DNA from: CAVVGB01 sp963747715
GTDB lineage: Bacteria > Actinomycetota > Thermoleophilia > Gaiellales > Gaiellaceae
Assembly: GCA_963747715.1 (NCBI GenBank)
Contig: CAVVGB010000001.1
Location: forward strand, 186,001-250,000
DNA length: 64,000 bases
Direction: 5' to 3'
The translations under genes were made by a program, and so were the position numbers. Below are positions 9,145 to 19,742 of this stretch, one piece after another (the first letter of the stretch is position 1; every line of letters starts with the position of its first letter). The notes under the pieces were generated by a model. It was not told the origin of the DNA. It made no database searches and saw only the letters and a program-made list of their open reading frames with translations.

Positions 9145-9405
9145 TCACGGGTTTGAAACCGTAACGGTGACCGTCTCCTGCGGGGTGAGGGTGTCGGGAA
9201 CGAGGGTCCGAACGAGCGTCTGCCCGGAGTCGTCCGCGGGCTCTGGGCCCTGCTCGACGGCCCGCCCGACGGCGAGGCCGAGGAAGAACACCGCGCCGAG
9301 CACGAGCACGCGGCCGACCCAGACGAGAGCGCGCCGGCGCCTCTCCGCCCTGCGAGCGCGGGCGCGCTCGCGGGCCCGCGAGTTTCGTCGCTCGCGCTCC
9401 TCCAC
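9145..9405 (-). CDS. Small single-pass membrane protein
   Basis: 86 residues: an arginine-rich cytoplasmic head of about 27 residues, one membrane helix (VWVGRVLVLGAVFFLGLAVG), and a short outer tail rich in Thr and Val (PQETVTVTVSNP). Its GTG start follows directly on the stop of the upstream gene, with no gap. It is the last gene of the leftward block that includes ftsB and DUF501. No family recognised. Confidence 0.6.
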   Translation of the reverse strand: MEERERRNSRARERARARRAERRRRALVWVGRVLVLGAVFFLGLAVGRAVEQGPEPADDSGQTLVRTLVPDTLTPQETVTVTVSNP

Positions 9406-9720
9406 TCAGGGTTCGTAGTCGCTCGCGCCCTGCGCGTAGCGCGCAAAGGCCGCATCCTGGACGAGCGCCGTGTCGCGCACGCCGGCGCGGAACTTCGGCC
9501 GCGCCGAGCGCAGAACGACGTCCCGCACCCACTCCTCGGCGCCCTCGTAAGCGGCTGCCAGATCGGCGAGCGTGTAGCGCTGGCCCAATCGCCGGCGAAG
9601 CTCGTCCGTCACCGCGTCGATGAGAACGGCGAGGTGTCGCGAACGCGCCGTTTCGAGACCCTCCTCCGCCAGGCGCCGCCGGCCGTCGTCCCACTGATGT
9701 CGCGCGCTGGCGACGCTCAC
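9406..9720 (-). CDS. Conserved hypothetical protein, alpha-helical
   Basis: 104 residues starting at a GTG that overlaps the DUF501 stop (GTGA), so it is translationally coupled. The sequence is hydrophilic and helix-rich (ARHLAVLIDAVTDELRRRLG-like segments near residues 28-48, then YTLADLAAAYEGAEEWVRDV). It has no signal or membrane segment. In many actinobacteria this position next to DUF501 holds an exopolyphosphatase gene; this protein is far too short for that. Function unknown. Confidence 0.6.
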   Translation of the reverse strand: MSVASARHQWDDGRRRLAEEGLETARSRHLAVLIDAVTDELRRRLGQRYTLADLAAAYEGAEEWVRDVVLRSARPKFRAGVRDTALVQDAAFARYAQGASDYEP

Positions 9721-10181
9721 CTGACCGCGTTCACGCAGCGACCGTCCGGGCACCACCGCTCGCCGGCCTCACCGAGCACTCGCTCGCCGAGCTCGTAACC
9801 GGGCCGCGCGAGCGCGAACGCCGCGTGCGCGTGAAGACACTTGAGGTTGCCGCGACTCCGTGTCCCTGCAATGCCGACGTCGAGCTCGGGACGCAGGCGC
9901 CGCTGCTCGGCGTCGGCCTCGGCGAGGCTGCGGGCGAGATCAGAGTCCGCCGCCGCCGCGCGTGAGAATCGCTCGACGCCGCCGCCCGCCTCGACACGCG
10001 CGATCCCGGACACGAGCCAGGGACAGGTCAGGTAGTAGGTGGTCGGAAACGGCTCGCCGTCATCTCCGAACGGCGCCTGTTCCGTAACCGCCGGAAAGCC
10101 GTGCACGCAGCGTGCCGCCACACGCCGGAACGGCTTCGCCCGGCGGCCCAACTGCCAGGAGACCACGCGCGCGTCGTCCAC
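9717..10181 (-). CDS. DUF501 family protein
   Basis: DUF501 proteins are conserved in actinobacteria beside the septum initiator gene, with no known activity. The protein is 154 aa and contains the usual ARCVHGFPAVTEQAPFGDDG, a TTYYLTCPWLVSGIARVEA block and a late LKCLHAHAAFALARPGYELG, with conserved cysteines and histidines. The GTG at 10,181 is chosen because it lies four bases after the ftsB stop and gives a normal family N-terminus. It is coupled to the next gene by a GTGA overlap. Confidence 0.85.
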   Translation of the reverse strand: MDDARVVSWQLGRRAKPFRRVAARCVHGFPAVTEQAPFGDDGEPFPTTYYLTCPWLVSGIARVEAGGGVERFSRAAAADSDLARSLAEADAEQRRLRPELDVGIAGTRSRGNLKCLHAHAAFALARPGYELGERVLGEAGERWCPDGRCVNAVR

Positions 10182-10185
10182 GAGA

Positions 10186-10500
10186 TCATGGTATCTGCGC
10201 TTTCTTCGCGCTTTCGACGCCCTTGACGATGAAAAGACGCTCGCCAGGGCGGACGAGCCCGAGGCGGCGCGCCTCGCGCTCGATGAAGGCATCGGTGCCG
10301 GTGAACTCGAGCCGCCGCTCGAGCCGTTGGCGTTCGCCGTCGAGGACGGCGATGTCGGCCTGGCGGACGGCGACCTCGTCGCGCGCGTCCAGATAGGCGC
10401 GCAGGGGCTGGACGTAGCCGAGCGTGATGACCAGCACGACCGCCAGGCCGAGCCACCGCAAGGCGAGTCTGGACAGGGATGGGCGCCGCCGCCGGACCAT
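10186..10500 (-). CDS. ftsB: FtsB/DivIC-like septum formation initiator
   Basis: A 104-residue bitopic division protein. It has a basic N-terminus, one membrane helix (LALRWLGLAVVLVITLGYVQ), a coiled-coil segment (VRQADIAVLDGERQRLERRL), then the typical FtsB motif EREARRLGLVRPGERLFIV. FtsB forms a complex with FtsL and FtsQ that activates septal wall synthesis. The order eno-ftsB-DUF501 is standard in actinobacteria. Here pyk and a 170-bp repeat lie between eno and ftsB. Confidence 0.88.
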   Translation of the reverse strand: MVRRRRPSLSRLALRWLGLAVVLVITLGYVQPLRAYLDARDEVAVRQADIAVLDGERQRLERRLEFTGTDAFIEREARRLGLVRPGERLFIVKGVESAKKAQIP

Positions 10501-10567
10501 GGGCGTGCGCCCTTCGACCGCCTACAGCGGCCTCCTTCTTTCTACAGAGCGGGTCGGACGGACAGCC

Positions 10568-10735
10568 CTAGCTCTCCTGGACGGCGCGGCTTTCGCCGGG
10601 CGAAGCCCGGCTTCGCCGCCCGCCTGACGCCGCTGGACGGCAGGATCCTTCGCTCGCGGACGCTCGCCGTACGTCGAGTACTGTCTCGCGCCCGCTCGCT
10701 CGGCTCCTTTGCCAGTTGCGCCCAGGGAGCGCTAG
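10568..10735. repeat. About 170-bp structured intergenic repeat, copy D
   Basis: Divergent fourth copy, bounded by CTAG at both ends. The ends are inverted: ctagctctcctggacg against the reverse complement of gcccagggagcgctag. The inner palindrome is GTAC-gtcga-GTAC. It also contains a strong hairpin, ggcgaagcc next to ggcttcgcc, near 10,598-10,617. The right-hand CTAG contains the TAG stop of pyk. The rest of the 231-bp gap between ftsB and pyk shows nothing else I recognise. Confidence 0.6.
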
Positions 10736-12150
10736 GCCGTTTCGACTTTGATGACGTTTGTGGTTCCCGGCACATTCACGGCCGTGCCGGCGGTGATGAC
10801 GACCCGGTCACCGGGCTGGACGAGCCCGGTCTCGCGAGCGGCCTCGAGGGACCGGGCCCAGAGATCCTCGACGTCTTTGCACTCCTCGATCTCCACTGGG
10901 ACGACGCCCCACTCGATGGCCATCTGCTGGACCGCGTGGCGACGGTGCGTCGCCGCGATGATCGGCCGCCGCGGGCGGTGGCGGGCCACCTCGGAGGCCG
11001 TGCGCCCGCTGTACGTGGGCACGCAGATGGCGGCGGCCCCGAGGACCTCCGCGATGTCGCACGCCGCGTTCGACATCGCCTCGCCGACGGTCGGGAACGG
11101 CTGATCGGCTGCGCGCGCAAGCTCGTGGCGGTAGGGAAGGCTCGGCTCGACAGCTCGCGCGATGCGGTCCATGTACTCGACGCTCTCGACCGGATAGCGG
11201 CCGACCGCCGTCTCGCCGGAGAGCATCACGGCCGACGTGCCGTCGAGGATCGCGTTGGCGACGTCGCTCGCCTCGGCGCGGGTCGGCTCGGGATGGTTCA
11301 GCATCGACTCGAGCATCTGCGTCGCGGTGATGGCCGGCTTCCCGCGCTCGAGCGCGGCCGCGATGATGCGCTTCTGGACGAGCGGCACGGCGGCAGGCCC
11401 GATCTCCGTGCCGAGGTCGCCGCGCGCGACCATGACGGCGTCGGACGCGCTGATGATGGCGTCGAGCTCTTCCAGCGCCTCCGCCTTCTCGATCTTCGCG
11501 ATCACGAGCGCCCTCGCCCCCGCCTCGTTGAGATGCTCGCGCAGGTTGCGGCAGTCGTTCGCGGAGCGCACGAACGAGAGCGCGACCCAGTCGACGCCGA
11601 GCTCGAGGGCGAACTCGAGGTCCTCGAGGTCCTTGTCCGTCAGCGACGGCACGGGGATGCCGACACCCGGGACGTTCACTCCCTTCTGCGAGCCGACGGG
11701 GCCGCCGACGACGACGGAGCAGCGCGCGCTCCCGTTGATCACTTCCTCGACACGCAGGCGGACGAGCCCGTCGTCGATGAGAACGTCCTGTCCGACCTCG
11801 AGCACATCTGTCAGCACGGCGGGGCTGACGGGCAGGCTGCCCGGCCCCGGCGCCCCTTCACCCGTGACGATGACCTCGCCACCCGTCGGCAGCTCGAGGG
11901 GCACCGACAGCTTCCCAACCCGGATCTTCGGTCCCTGGAGGTCGGCGATCAGGGCGAGCGGGCGGCCCGCACGCTTTTGCGCGCCGCGGATGAGCTCGGC
12001 GCGCGCCGCGTGGTCGTCGCGTGTGCCGTGCGAGAAGTTGAGACGGGCTGCGTCGAGCCCTGTGGCGACCAGACGATCGACGACCTCCGGTGTCGAGGAC
12101 GCGGGGCCGATAGTGCCCACGATCTTCGTCCTCCGCTCGCCCGAGGTCAC
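10732..12150 (-). CDS. pyk: Pyruvate kinase
   Basis: Glycolytic enzyme converting phosphoenolpyruvate and ADP to pyruvate and ATP. It is 472 aa, normal length. Visible motifs are KIVGTIGPASSTPEVVDRLV at the N-terminus, ARLNFSHG, the catalytic-lysine region LVIAKIEKAEALEELDAI, the metal-binding MVARGDLGTEI, and KPAITATQMLESM. The C-terminal domain includes VPTYSGRTASEVARHRP. Pyk lies downstream of eno's catalytic step in glycolysis and directly upstream of ftsB here. The stop codon is formed at the edge of repeat copy D. Confidence 0.95.
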   Translation of the reverse strand: MTSGERRTKIVGTIGPASSTPEVVDRLVATGLDAARLNFSHGTRDDHAARAELIRGAQKRAGRPLALIADLQGPKIRVGKLSVPLELPTGGEVIVTGEGAPGPGSLPVSPAVLTDVLEVGQDVLIDDGLVRLRVEEVINGSARCSVVVGGPVGSQKGVNVPGVGIPVPSLTDKDLEDLEFALELGVDWVALSFVRSANDCRNLREHLNEAGARALVIAKIEKAEALEELDAIISASDAVMVARGDLGTEIGPAAVPLVQKRIIAAALERGKPAITATQMLESMLNHPEPTRAEASDVANAILDGTSAVMLSGETAVGRYPVESVEYMDRIARAVEPSLPYRHELARAADQPFPTVGEAMSNAACDIAEVLGAAAICVPTYSGRTASEVARHRPRRPIIAATHRRHAVQQMAIEWGVVPVEIEECKDVEDLWARSLEAARETGLVQPGDRVVITAGTAVNVPGTTNVIKVETA

Positions 12151-12283
12151 GCCCTCACGTTAGCGCCACGGTAGGCGGGCCGTTCCCCGGGGCCGCCGCG
12201 GGCCTCCCTCCTCTTCGAGTGTATTGCTGCGCGACACGCTGGTGTGCCGCGAAACGATTCGAAGGTCGACCGGGGTGTGTGAA

Positions 12284-13554
<1,271 letters not shown>

Positions 13555-13558
<4 letters not shown>

Positions 13559-14361
13559 TCGCGGTCCTTAGCGCGGTCGAAGTAGCGGTCTTGCTCCTCA
13601 AGCGCCAGCTCGGCGAAGGCGTGCCCGTCGTCCTTCGCGAGCCGCTCGGCGTCCTCCACGCGCGCGCGGAAGCGATCGGTCGCGCGCCGAAGCTCGAGCT
13701 CCGGGTCGACGTTCAGGCGCCGCGCGACGTTGGCGACTCCGAAGAGGACGTCGCCGAGCTCCGCCGCCACACGGGGGTCGGGCTCCGTCTCGGCCGCCGG
13801 GTCCTGCTTGCCTTCGAGCTCGGCGCGAAGCTCCGCGAGCTCGTCGTCGACGTCGGCCAGAGTGCCCGCGACGTCCGGATAGTCGAAGCCGACCGTCGCC
13901 GCGCGCCGCTGCACCTTGCGCGCGTAGAGAAGAGCGGGAAGCACGCCGGGAACGTGGTGGAAGATCCCCTCCCGCTCCTCCTGCTCGGTCTTGAGGTGCT
14001 CCCAGCGGTGCTCGACCTCACCGGGCGCGTGCAGGGCGCCTGGGGTCTCGAAGACGTGGGGATGGCGACGGACGAGCTTCTCATGAATCCGGCGCGCCAC
14101 CTCCGAAAGGTCTCCCTGCCCCCGCTCCTCGAGCAGCAACGCGAGGAAATACACCTGGAAGAGGAGGTCGCCGAGCTCGTCGAGGAGCTTGGCGTCGTCG
14201 TCAGTGAGCGCCGCTTCGGCGACCTCGTAGGCCTCCTCGACCGTATGGGGAACGATCGTGCGCGCCGTCTGCGCGCGGTCCCAGGGACAGTCGCGGCGCA
14301 GCCGCTCGGCAAGCTCTTGCAGGTCGGCGAGAGCCTCCGCCAAGCCTGCGCGGTCGCTCAC
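13555..14361 (-). CDS. mazG: Nucleoside triphosphate pyrophosphohydrolase MazG
   Basis: MazG hydrolyses NTPs and dNTPs to the monophosphate and pyrophosphate, as house-cleaning or to lower stringent signals. The 268-aa protein has two tandem MazG folds. The first holds CPWDRAQTARTIVPHTVEEA followed by EVAEAALTDDDAKLLDELGD, with the EExxE...ExxD metal motif. The second is near residues 160-240 with VAAELGDVLFGVANVARRL. The GTG at 14,361 overlaps the stop of the PrsA-like gene (GTGA). It sits beside mfd and eno as in most actinobacteria. Confidence 0.93.
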
Positions 14362-15383
14362 CCCTGTTCGGTTGCCGTCGTCTCGCCGGTCGTCTGCGAG
14401 GCCGGCGGTGCGAAGCCCGGGGCGTAGGCGATCTGATCGGCGTACTTCGCCTCGAGGTCGTTCACCCATTTGCGCATCGCTTCGTTCTGCTTCTCGCGCA
14501 GGAGCGTGTCGCGGATCGACTGCTCAGCATCTTTCAGCGGCGTCGTCGACTTCGGCTTCACGTCGGACAGGACCTCGATCACGTGGTAGCCGAACTGTGT
14601 CTTGACGGGCTCGGAGAGGTCCCCCGTCTTCGCATCGAAGACGAACTTGTCGAATTCCTCGACGCTCTGGCCCTTGACGGCGGTGTACTTGCCGCCCTTG
14701 TCGGCAGACGACGGATCCTGGGAGTACTGCTTGGCGAGCTTGGCGAAGTCGCCGCCCGACTGGAGCTGCGAATGAATGTCGTCGGCGCGCTCCTTGTTCT
14801 TGACGAGGATGTGCCGCACCTCGCGTGACTCCGGCTGTTCGAACTGTGCCTTGTTCTTGTCGTAGTACGCCTTGATGTCGGCGTCGGTCACCTTCACCGA
14901 CGAGGTGACGGACTCGTAGAGCTTCTCGGAGATGACGCGCGCCCTGATCTCGTCCCGCACCTGCTCGTCGGTCAGCCCCTGCTTGGCGATCTCCTTGCGG
15001 TACTTCTCGTCGCTCCCTTCGAAGAACTGCTTCTTCAGTTCGTCGAGGCGCTTCTCGATCTCCTCGTCCGTGACCTCGATGTCCAGCTCCTCGGCCTCGA
15101 GCGCGAACTCGGCGCGCTCGACGAGGCTGCGGACGATGCTGTCGCGCAGAGCGATGTACTCGGGCGACCCGGTCTTCGGGAACTCCTGGCCCTGCGCCTC
15201 GTAGCTCGCCTGCGCCTGCTTGATGATGCGGTCGAACTCGGACTTGGGGATCTCGGTGTCGCCGACGACCGCGACCGTGCCCGCCGGCGCCGACTCGGGA
15301 GCATCGTCGGAGCCGCAGGCGGGCGCGACCAGCGCGGTTGCAAGCGCGGCGGGCACGAGGATCCAACGGGCGAAAAAGGACAT
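14358..15383 (-). CDS. PpiC-type peptidyl-prolyl isomerase lipoprotein (PrsA/SurA-like)
   Basis: An extracytoplasmic folding factor of 341 aa. The N-terminus is a signal followed by a cysteine in ATALVAPACGSDD, probably a lipoprotein, although proline at -2 makes the lipobox imperfect. A SurA-like N-terminal helical region spans about 35-190 (VTDEEIEKRLDELKKQFFEG). The parvulin domain is about 195-290, with EVRHILVKNKERADDIHSQL, GGDFAKLAKQYSQD and KTQFGYHVIEVLSD. It is coupled to mazG by a GTGA overlap. The tail is Thr-rich. Confidence 0.9.
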   Translation of the reverse strand: MSFFARWILVPAALATALVAPACGSDDAPESAPAGTVAVVGDTEIPKSEFDRIIKQAQASYEAQGQEFPKTGSPEYIALRDSIVRSLVERAEFALEAEELDIEVTDEEIEKRLDELKKQFFEGSDEKYRKEIAKQGLTDEQVRDEIRARVISEKLYESVTSSVKVTDADIKAYYDKNKAQFEQPESREVRHILVKNKERADDIHSQLQSGGDFAKLAKQYSQDPSSADKGGKYTAVKGQSVEEFDKFVFDAKTGDLSEPVKTQFGYHVIEVLSDVKPKSTTPLKDAEQSIRDTLLREKQNEAMRKWVNDLEAKYADQIAYAPGFAPPASQTTGETTATEQG

Positions 15384-15398
15384 AAAAAGAGGCTAGAC

Positions 15399-18300
15399 CT
15401 AGGCGGCCAGCCGAAGATCCACTATAGCAGCGAGCAAACCGAGGGCTCCCTCGAACCCGTCGCTGCGAAGCGACACCTCGCGCTGCGCGCTCGAGTACAC
15501 CGCGGTCGCGGAGCGACGCCGCAACTCGCGCAACTCTTCGGAGCCGAGCACGAGCGGGCCGACCGTCGCCTTGCCGCCGCGGTAGACGAGATAGTCGCCG
15601 CCGAGGCGCGCGAGCATGAGCTTGGCCTCCTGGATCGCGAACAGGTGCTCGACGGGATCGGGCAAGGGCCCGTACCGGTCCTCGGCGGCGGCGCGGAGCT
15701 CGCGCAGCTCGTCCTCTGATTCCGCGAGCGCGAGTCGCCGGTGGAGGTCGATCTTCTGCGCCTCGGAGGGAACGTACGCGGACGGCACGTACGCGTCGAT
15801 GTGAGCGTCCACTCGCACGGGCCGCGTCACCGCACGACGCGCTCCGCTCAGCTCGGCCACCGCCTCCCCGAGGAGCTCGACGTAGAGCTCGAACCCGACG
15901 GCGGCAACGTGTCCGGACTGTTCGGCTCCGAGGAGATCGCCGGCGCCCCTGATCTCGAGGTCGCGCATCGCGATCGCAAAGCCCGCGCCGAGCTCGGTGT
16001 GGTCGGCGAGCGTAGCGAGACGGGCGCGCGCCTCGGTGGTCAGCTCGTGCCCGTCCGGGTAGAAGAGGTACGCGTGCGCCGGCACGTCGCTCCGCCCCAC
16101 GCGCCCGCGGATCTGGTAGAGCTGGGCGAGGCCGAGCGTGTCCGCGCGCTCGACCACGAGCGTGTTCGCCTGCGGGATGTCCAGCCCGGACTCGATGATC
16201 GTCGTCGAGACGAGCACGTCGGCGTCGCCTGCCAGGAAGGAGAGCATGCGCTTCTCGAGCTCCCGTTCGGGCATCTGCCCGTGCACGACGAGGAAGCGCA
16301 GGCCGGGCAGGAGCTGGCGGAGATGCTCTGCGGCCTCGTCGATCGTCTCGACGCGGTTGTGCAGGTAGAACGACTGGCCGCCCCGCTCCACCTCGCGTGT
16401 GAGCGCGAGAACGAGCAGCTCCTCGTCGTACTCGCCGACGTGCGTGCGGATCGGCCGCCGCCCGGCGGGCGGGGTCTCGATCACGCTGATGTCACGCAGG
16501 CCGGCGAGCGACATGTGGAGCGTTCGCGGGATCGGCGTCGCGCTCAGCGACAGCACGTCGACCTCGAGCCGCAACTGCCGCAAGAGCTCTTTCTGCGCAA
16601 CGCCGAAGCGCTGCTCCTCGTCGACGATCACGAGCCCCAGGTTCTTCGGGAGGACGTCGCGCGAGAGAGCGCGGTGCGTCCCGATCAGGACCTCGACCTT
16701 GCCCTCGGAGAAGTCGCGGAGCACCGCCTTCACGTCCGCCGGCTTTCGGAACCGCGAGACCATCTCCACACGAATGGGGAGGTCGCGGTACCGCTCCCGG
16801 AAGGTGTTCCAGTGCTGCTGGGCAAGGATCGTCGTGGGCGCGAGCATGAGCGTCTGCTTGCCGTTGACGGCGACGGCGAACGCGGCGCGAACGGCGATCT
16901 CGGTCTTGCCGTAGCCGACGTCGCCGCACACGAGCCGGTCGGTCGGCCGCGCCGATTCGAGGTCTTCCTTGACGGCCTCGATCGCACGCTGCTGGTCGGG
17001 CGTCTCCTCGTACGCGAAGCTCGCCTCGAGCTGCTCGACGAGGTCGCCGTCGACCTCGTAGGCGATGCCCTCGGCGCGCTGCCGGTTGGCGTAGAGGGCG
17101 ATGAGCTCGCCGGCCAGCTCGCGGGCGCCCGCGCGCGCGCGTGACTTAACGAGCTGCCACGCCTTGCCCCCGAGCTTCGAGAGAGCGGGCCCGTGTCCGT
17201 TGCCACCGACGTAGCGAGAAACCTTGCCGATCTGCTCGTGCGGGACGTACAGGCGGTCGTCACCCTTGAACGCGAGAAGCAGATAGTCGCGCGTGATCTC
17301 GGCGACCGTCTTCGTCTCGAAGCCGAGCAGCCGCCCGACGCCGTGGTCCTCGTGCACGACGTAGTCGCCGGTACGCAGGTCGGCGAAGCTCTGAAGCGCG
17401 CGGCCGAGCCGCGCGTCGGCGCGCGGCGGCCGCTTGCGGAAGACCTGCGTGTCCGGGAGCAGGACGAGCCCCAGATCGCGAAGGACGAAGCCCCGGCGGG
17501 CGGGCGAGACGGCGAAGAAGAGGCCCGGCTCGTCGGGAAGCGCGTCACCGGGCTCGAGCACCTCGGCTTCGAGCCGGCGGAGGAGCGCCTTCGTGCGGAG
17601 CGCTTCTCCGCGGTGAGCGAACGTGACGACGACGCGGTTGGCGCCGCGCACGAAGCTGGACAGGTCCTTCTCCGCCTCCGCCAGCCCACGCGCGGCGACG
17701 GCGGGGCGCTGCGCTTCGAACGCGTAGGGCTGTCCCGCCGGCAGCTGGCTGAGCTCGGTCGCGCCGCTGAGGCCGGGCTCGATGCCCAGCTGCTCGCGGA
17801 CTGCTTCGCGCACGTCGTCCGCCTGCCAGACGAGGTGGAGGTCCGCGAGCGGCGCGACGAGGTCATTCGGGACCGGCACGGGTTCGTCGTCCTCGCTCAG
17901 CGAGGGCTCGATGAGGTCGAGTCGGCGCTCGGCGGCGGGATAGATCAGGGCCTCCTCGAGCGCGTGGAGCGTTCGCTGCGTGAACGCGGAGAACGCACGG
18001 ATCGACTCGATTTCGTCGCCGAAGAGCTCCAGCCGGACGGGCTCGCGCCCCGTGGACGGAAAGACGTCGACGATGCCCCCGCGAATCGCAAACTGGCCGC
18101 GCTGTTCTGCCTGGTCGACGCGCTCGTAACCGGCGAGGGCAAGGCGCTCGGTGAGGGCCTCGACGCCGGGGTCGTCGCCGACGCGCAGCCGGATCGTCTC
18201 CGGTCGTTCCGAAGCGGGCGGGACCCCCTCCACCGCACCGATGGCGGAGGCACACACGAGGCCGTCGGCGGTCAGGACCTCGAGCGCCCGCGCTCGCTCC

Positions 18301-18614
18301 CCGACGAGGTGCGGCGGCGGCTCGAGGCCGATGCCCCAGCGCACGCCGCGCGAGGCGAAGAGACCAACGCGTTCCTCCCCCAGGAACCAGCCGGCGGCCT
18401 CGGCGGCATCACGGGCGTCGGCGTCGTCCGGGAGCACGCAAACGAGCGGGCCGCCGCGCACGAGCCAGAGGGCGGCGAGAAAGAGCGGCAGCACAGGCTC
18501 CGACACGCGGGCAGGGGCAGGAGCGGCCGCGAACTCGGCCAGCTTGTCGGTGGCCGCGAGCTCGCGCGCGAGCACGTGGAGAACCGGATTTGTGGTCTTC
18601 GAAGCCTGGTCCAC
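15399..18614 (-). CDS. mfd: Transcription-repair coupling factor
   Basis: Mfd removes RNA polymerase stalled at DNA lesions and recruits UvrA. The protein is about 1,070 aa. In order: the UvrB-like region with RGGIVDVFPSTGREPVRLEL, the polymerase-interacting domain with DYVVHEDHGVGRLLGFE, helicase motif I GDVGYGKTEIAVRAAFA, the DEEQ box (VIVDEEQRFGVAQKE), motif III SATPIPRT, and motif VI QIRGRVGRSDVPAHAYLFY. A C-terminal TRCF domain follows. The frame is open for 3.2 kb without a break. The start is uncertain: GTG 18,614 is used; an upstream start at 18,698 would overlap the divergent gene at 18,676. Confidence 0.93.
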   Translation of the reverse strand: MDQASKTTNPVLHVLARELAATDKLAEFAAAPAPARVSEPVLPLFLAALWLVRGGPLVCVLPDDADARDAAEAAGWFLGEERVGLFASRGVRWGIGLEPPPHLVGERARALEVLTADGLVCASAIGAVEGVPPASERPETIRLRVGDDPGVEALTERLALAGYERVDQAEQRGQFAIRGGIVDVFPSTGREPVRLELFGDEIESIRAFSAFTQRTLHALEEALIYPAAERRLDLIEPSLSEDDEPVPVPNDLVAPLADLHLVWQADDVREAVREQLGIEPGLSGATELSQLPAGQPYAFEAQRPAVAARGLAEAEKDLSSFVRGANRVVVTFAHRGEALRTKALLRRLEAEVLEPGDALPDEPGLFFAVSPARRGFVLRDLGLVLLPDTQVFRKRPPRADARLGRALQSFADLRTGDYVVHEDHGVGRLLGFETKTVAEITRDYLLLAFKGDDRLYVPHEQIGKVSRYVGGNGHGPALSKLGGKAWQLVKSRARAGARELAGELIALYANRQRAEGIAYEVDGDLVEQLEASFAYEETPDQQRAIEAVKEDLESARPTDRLVCGDVGYGKTEIAVRAAFAVAVNGKQTLMLAPTTILAQQHWNTFRERYRDLPIRVEMVSRFRKPADVKAVLRDFSEGKVEVLIGTHRALSRDVLPKNLGLVIVDEEQRFGVAQKELLRQLRLEVDVLSLSATPIPRTLHMSLAGLRDISVIETPPAGRRPIRTHVGEYDEELLVLALTREVERGGQSFYLHNRVETIDEAAEHLRQLLPGLRFLVVHGQMPERELEKRMLSFLAGDADVLVSTTIIESGLDIPQANTLVVERADTLGLAQLYQIRGRVGRSDVPAHAYLFYPDGHELTTEARARLATLADHTELGAGFAIAMRDLEIRGAGDLLGAEQSGHVAAVGFELYVELLGEAVAELSGARRAVTRPVRVDAHIDAYVPSAYVPSEAQKIDLHRRLALAESEDELRELRAAAEDRYGPLPDPVEHLFAIQEAKLMLARLGGDYLVYRGGKATVGPLVLGSEELRELRRRSATAVYSSAQREVSLRSDGFEGALGLLAAIVDLRLAA

Positions 18615-18675
18615 AGCGAACGACGGAACGGGCGTTCCGCGGGGCCATCGTAGCTTCCGGTCTACACTCGGCCGC

Positions 18676-18903
18676 GTGGCGGGAGAGCTCGTGGACATCG
18701 GCCTGCGGCCGAAGCTCGTGGCCTCCTTCGACCCACCGGACGCCGAGGAGCGGTTCGCGCTGTGGCGGGAGCGGAATGCTGCCGCGCTCCAGGCCGTGCC
18801 GCCGGATTCCCTGCGCGTGGAGTACGGCCGGACCGGGGCCGGGCTCTACGTGCGGGTGCGGGTCGACGAGAGCGCCCTGCCCTCGGGCCTTTCGGACGAA
18901 TAG
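18676..18903 (+). CDS. Small conserved hypothetical protein
   Basis: A 75-residue protein starting at GTG (VAGELVDIGLRPKLVASFDP) and ending ALPSGLSDE. It is acidic and soluble, without signal or membrane segment. It contains FALWRERNAAALQAVPPDSL and a beta-strand-like LRVEYGRTGAGLYVRVRVDE. It is the only plus-strand gene in this leftward block and is divergent from mfd, with which it may share a promoter region. I do not recognise a family. Confidence 0.55.
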   Translation: MAGELVDIGLRPKLVASFDPPDAEERFALWRERNAAALQAVPPDSLRVEYGRTGAGLYVRVRVDESALPSGLSDE

Positions 18904-19003
18904 GGGCCCGGGATGAACCTGGGTCTAAAGAAGTATGGGAATGCCGCCGAAAGGTAAGCGAGCCCTCCGACGCTGGGCCGCCAAAAGCGTTGGAGCCTCG
19001 CCC

Positions 19004-19031
19004 AAGGGCCGCTCCCGAGGCGGCCCTTTCC
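19004..19031 (+). terminator. Rho-independent-type hairpin
   Basis: A 9-bp perfect stem (aagggccgc with gcggccctt, loop tcccgag) followed by TTTCCTTT on the plus strand. It could end the transcript of the small gene at 18,676-18,903. The 230-bp gap to pth otherwise shows no gene I can support. Confidence 0.6.
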
Positions 19032-19133
19032 TTTGCCCGAAACCCCCGGGGCCGGCCGCGAGCCTCCCTCCGCTACGAGCCTAATTCCGCAAAGGGCGCG
19101 TGTCAGTTACTGATCGGCGCGGGCGTGTGACGT

Positions 19134-19736
19134 CTACGGGCGCTCGTTGAAGCGCTGCTGCGCCGCTTCGATTCCCTCGCCCGCGACTGCCTCGACGGCG
19201 TCCGCCGCACGGCCGACCAGCCCCTCGACGTCGAGCTCGGGCGCGAACGGCGACAGGACGAAGTCGGCCACCGGCCGCGGGTCGCCCCGCTCCGGCCGGC
19301 CCACGCCGACGCGCACGCGCAGGAAGTCGCTCGTCTTCACGTGCTGTGCAACGGACCGCAGCCCGTTGTGTCCGGCGAGCCCGCCGCCCGTTCGCACCTG
19401 CACCCGTCCCGGCTCGAGGTCGACCTCGTCGTGGACGACGAGCAGCGACTCCGGCGGAACCTTGAAGAAGCGCACCGCCGCACCGACCGAGCGGCCCGAC
19501 TCGTTCATGAACGTCTGCGGCTTGAGGACGGCGAGCCGAAGACCGTCGAGCCTGAGCTCGGCCAGATCGCCGGAGAACTTGGCCCGGTACGACCCGCCGT
19601 GCCGCCGCACGAGCTCGTCGCCGACCATGAATCCGACGTTGTGGCGCGTGTCGGCGTACTCGCGCCCGGGGTTCCCGAGGCTGGCCACGAGCAGGTCGAG
19701 GCTCGAGCCGCCCTCGCTCCGGCGAAACCAGCGCAT
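19134..19736 (-). CDS. pth: Peptidyl-tRNA hydrolase
   Basis: Releases tRNA from prematurely dropped peptidyl-tRNA. It is 200 aa. Motifs: LVASLGNPGREYADTRHNVG with the catalytic histidine and the substrate-binding Asn-Val-Gly, KPQTFMNESGRSVG, LLVVHDEVDLEPGRVQVRTG with the catalytic aspartate, and GGLAGHNGLRSVAQHV. It lies seven bases downstream of the rplY stop on the same strand, so it is probably in one operon with rplY and prs, as in other actinobacteria. Confidence 0.95.
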   Translation of the reverse strand: MRWFRRSEGGSSLDLLVASLGNPGREYADTRHNVGFMVGDELVRRHGGSYRAKFSGDLAELRLDGLRLAVLKPQTFMNESGRSVGAAVRFFKVPPESLLVVHDEVDLEPGRVQVRTGGGLAGHNGLRSVAQHVKTSDFLRVRVGVGRPERGDPRPVADFVLSPFAPELDVEGLVGRAADAVEAVAGEGIEAAQQRFNERP

Positions 19737-19742
19737 GACGGA

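Noticed and set aside
9406..9720. Exopolyphosphatase, expected beside DUF501
   Set aside because: The protein is only 104 residues and lacks any Ppx/GppA motif.
18932..19088. Small ORF beginning MGMPPKGKRALRRW and a possible riboswitch before the 19,004 hairpin
   Set aside because: The ORF would run through the terminator hairpin and has a composition typical of random GC-rich DNA. I could not match the RNA to any riboswitch core I know, and no downstream plus-strand gene exists.
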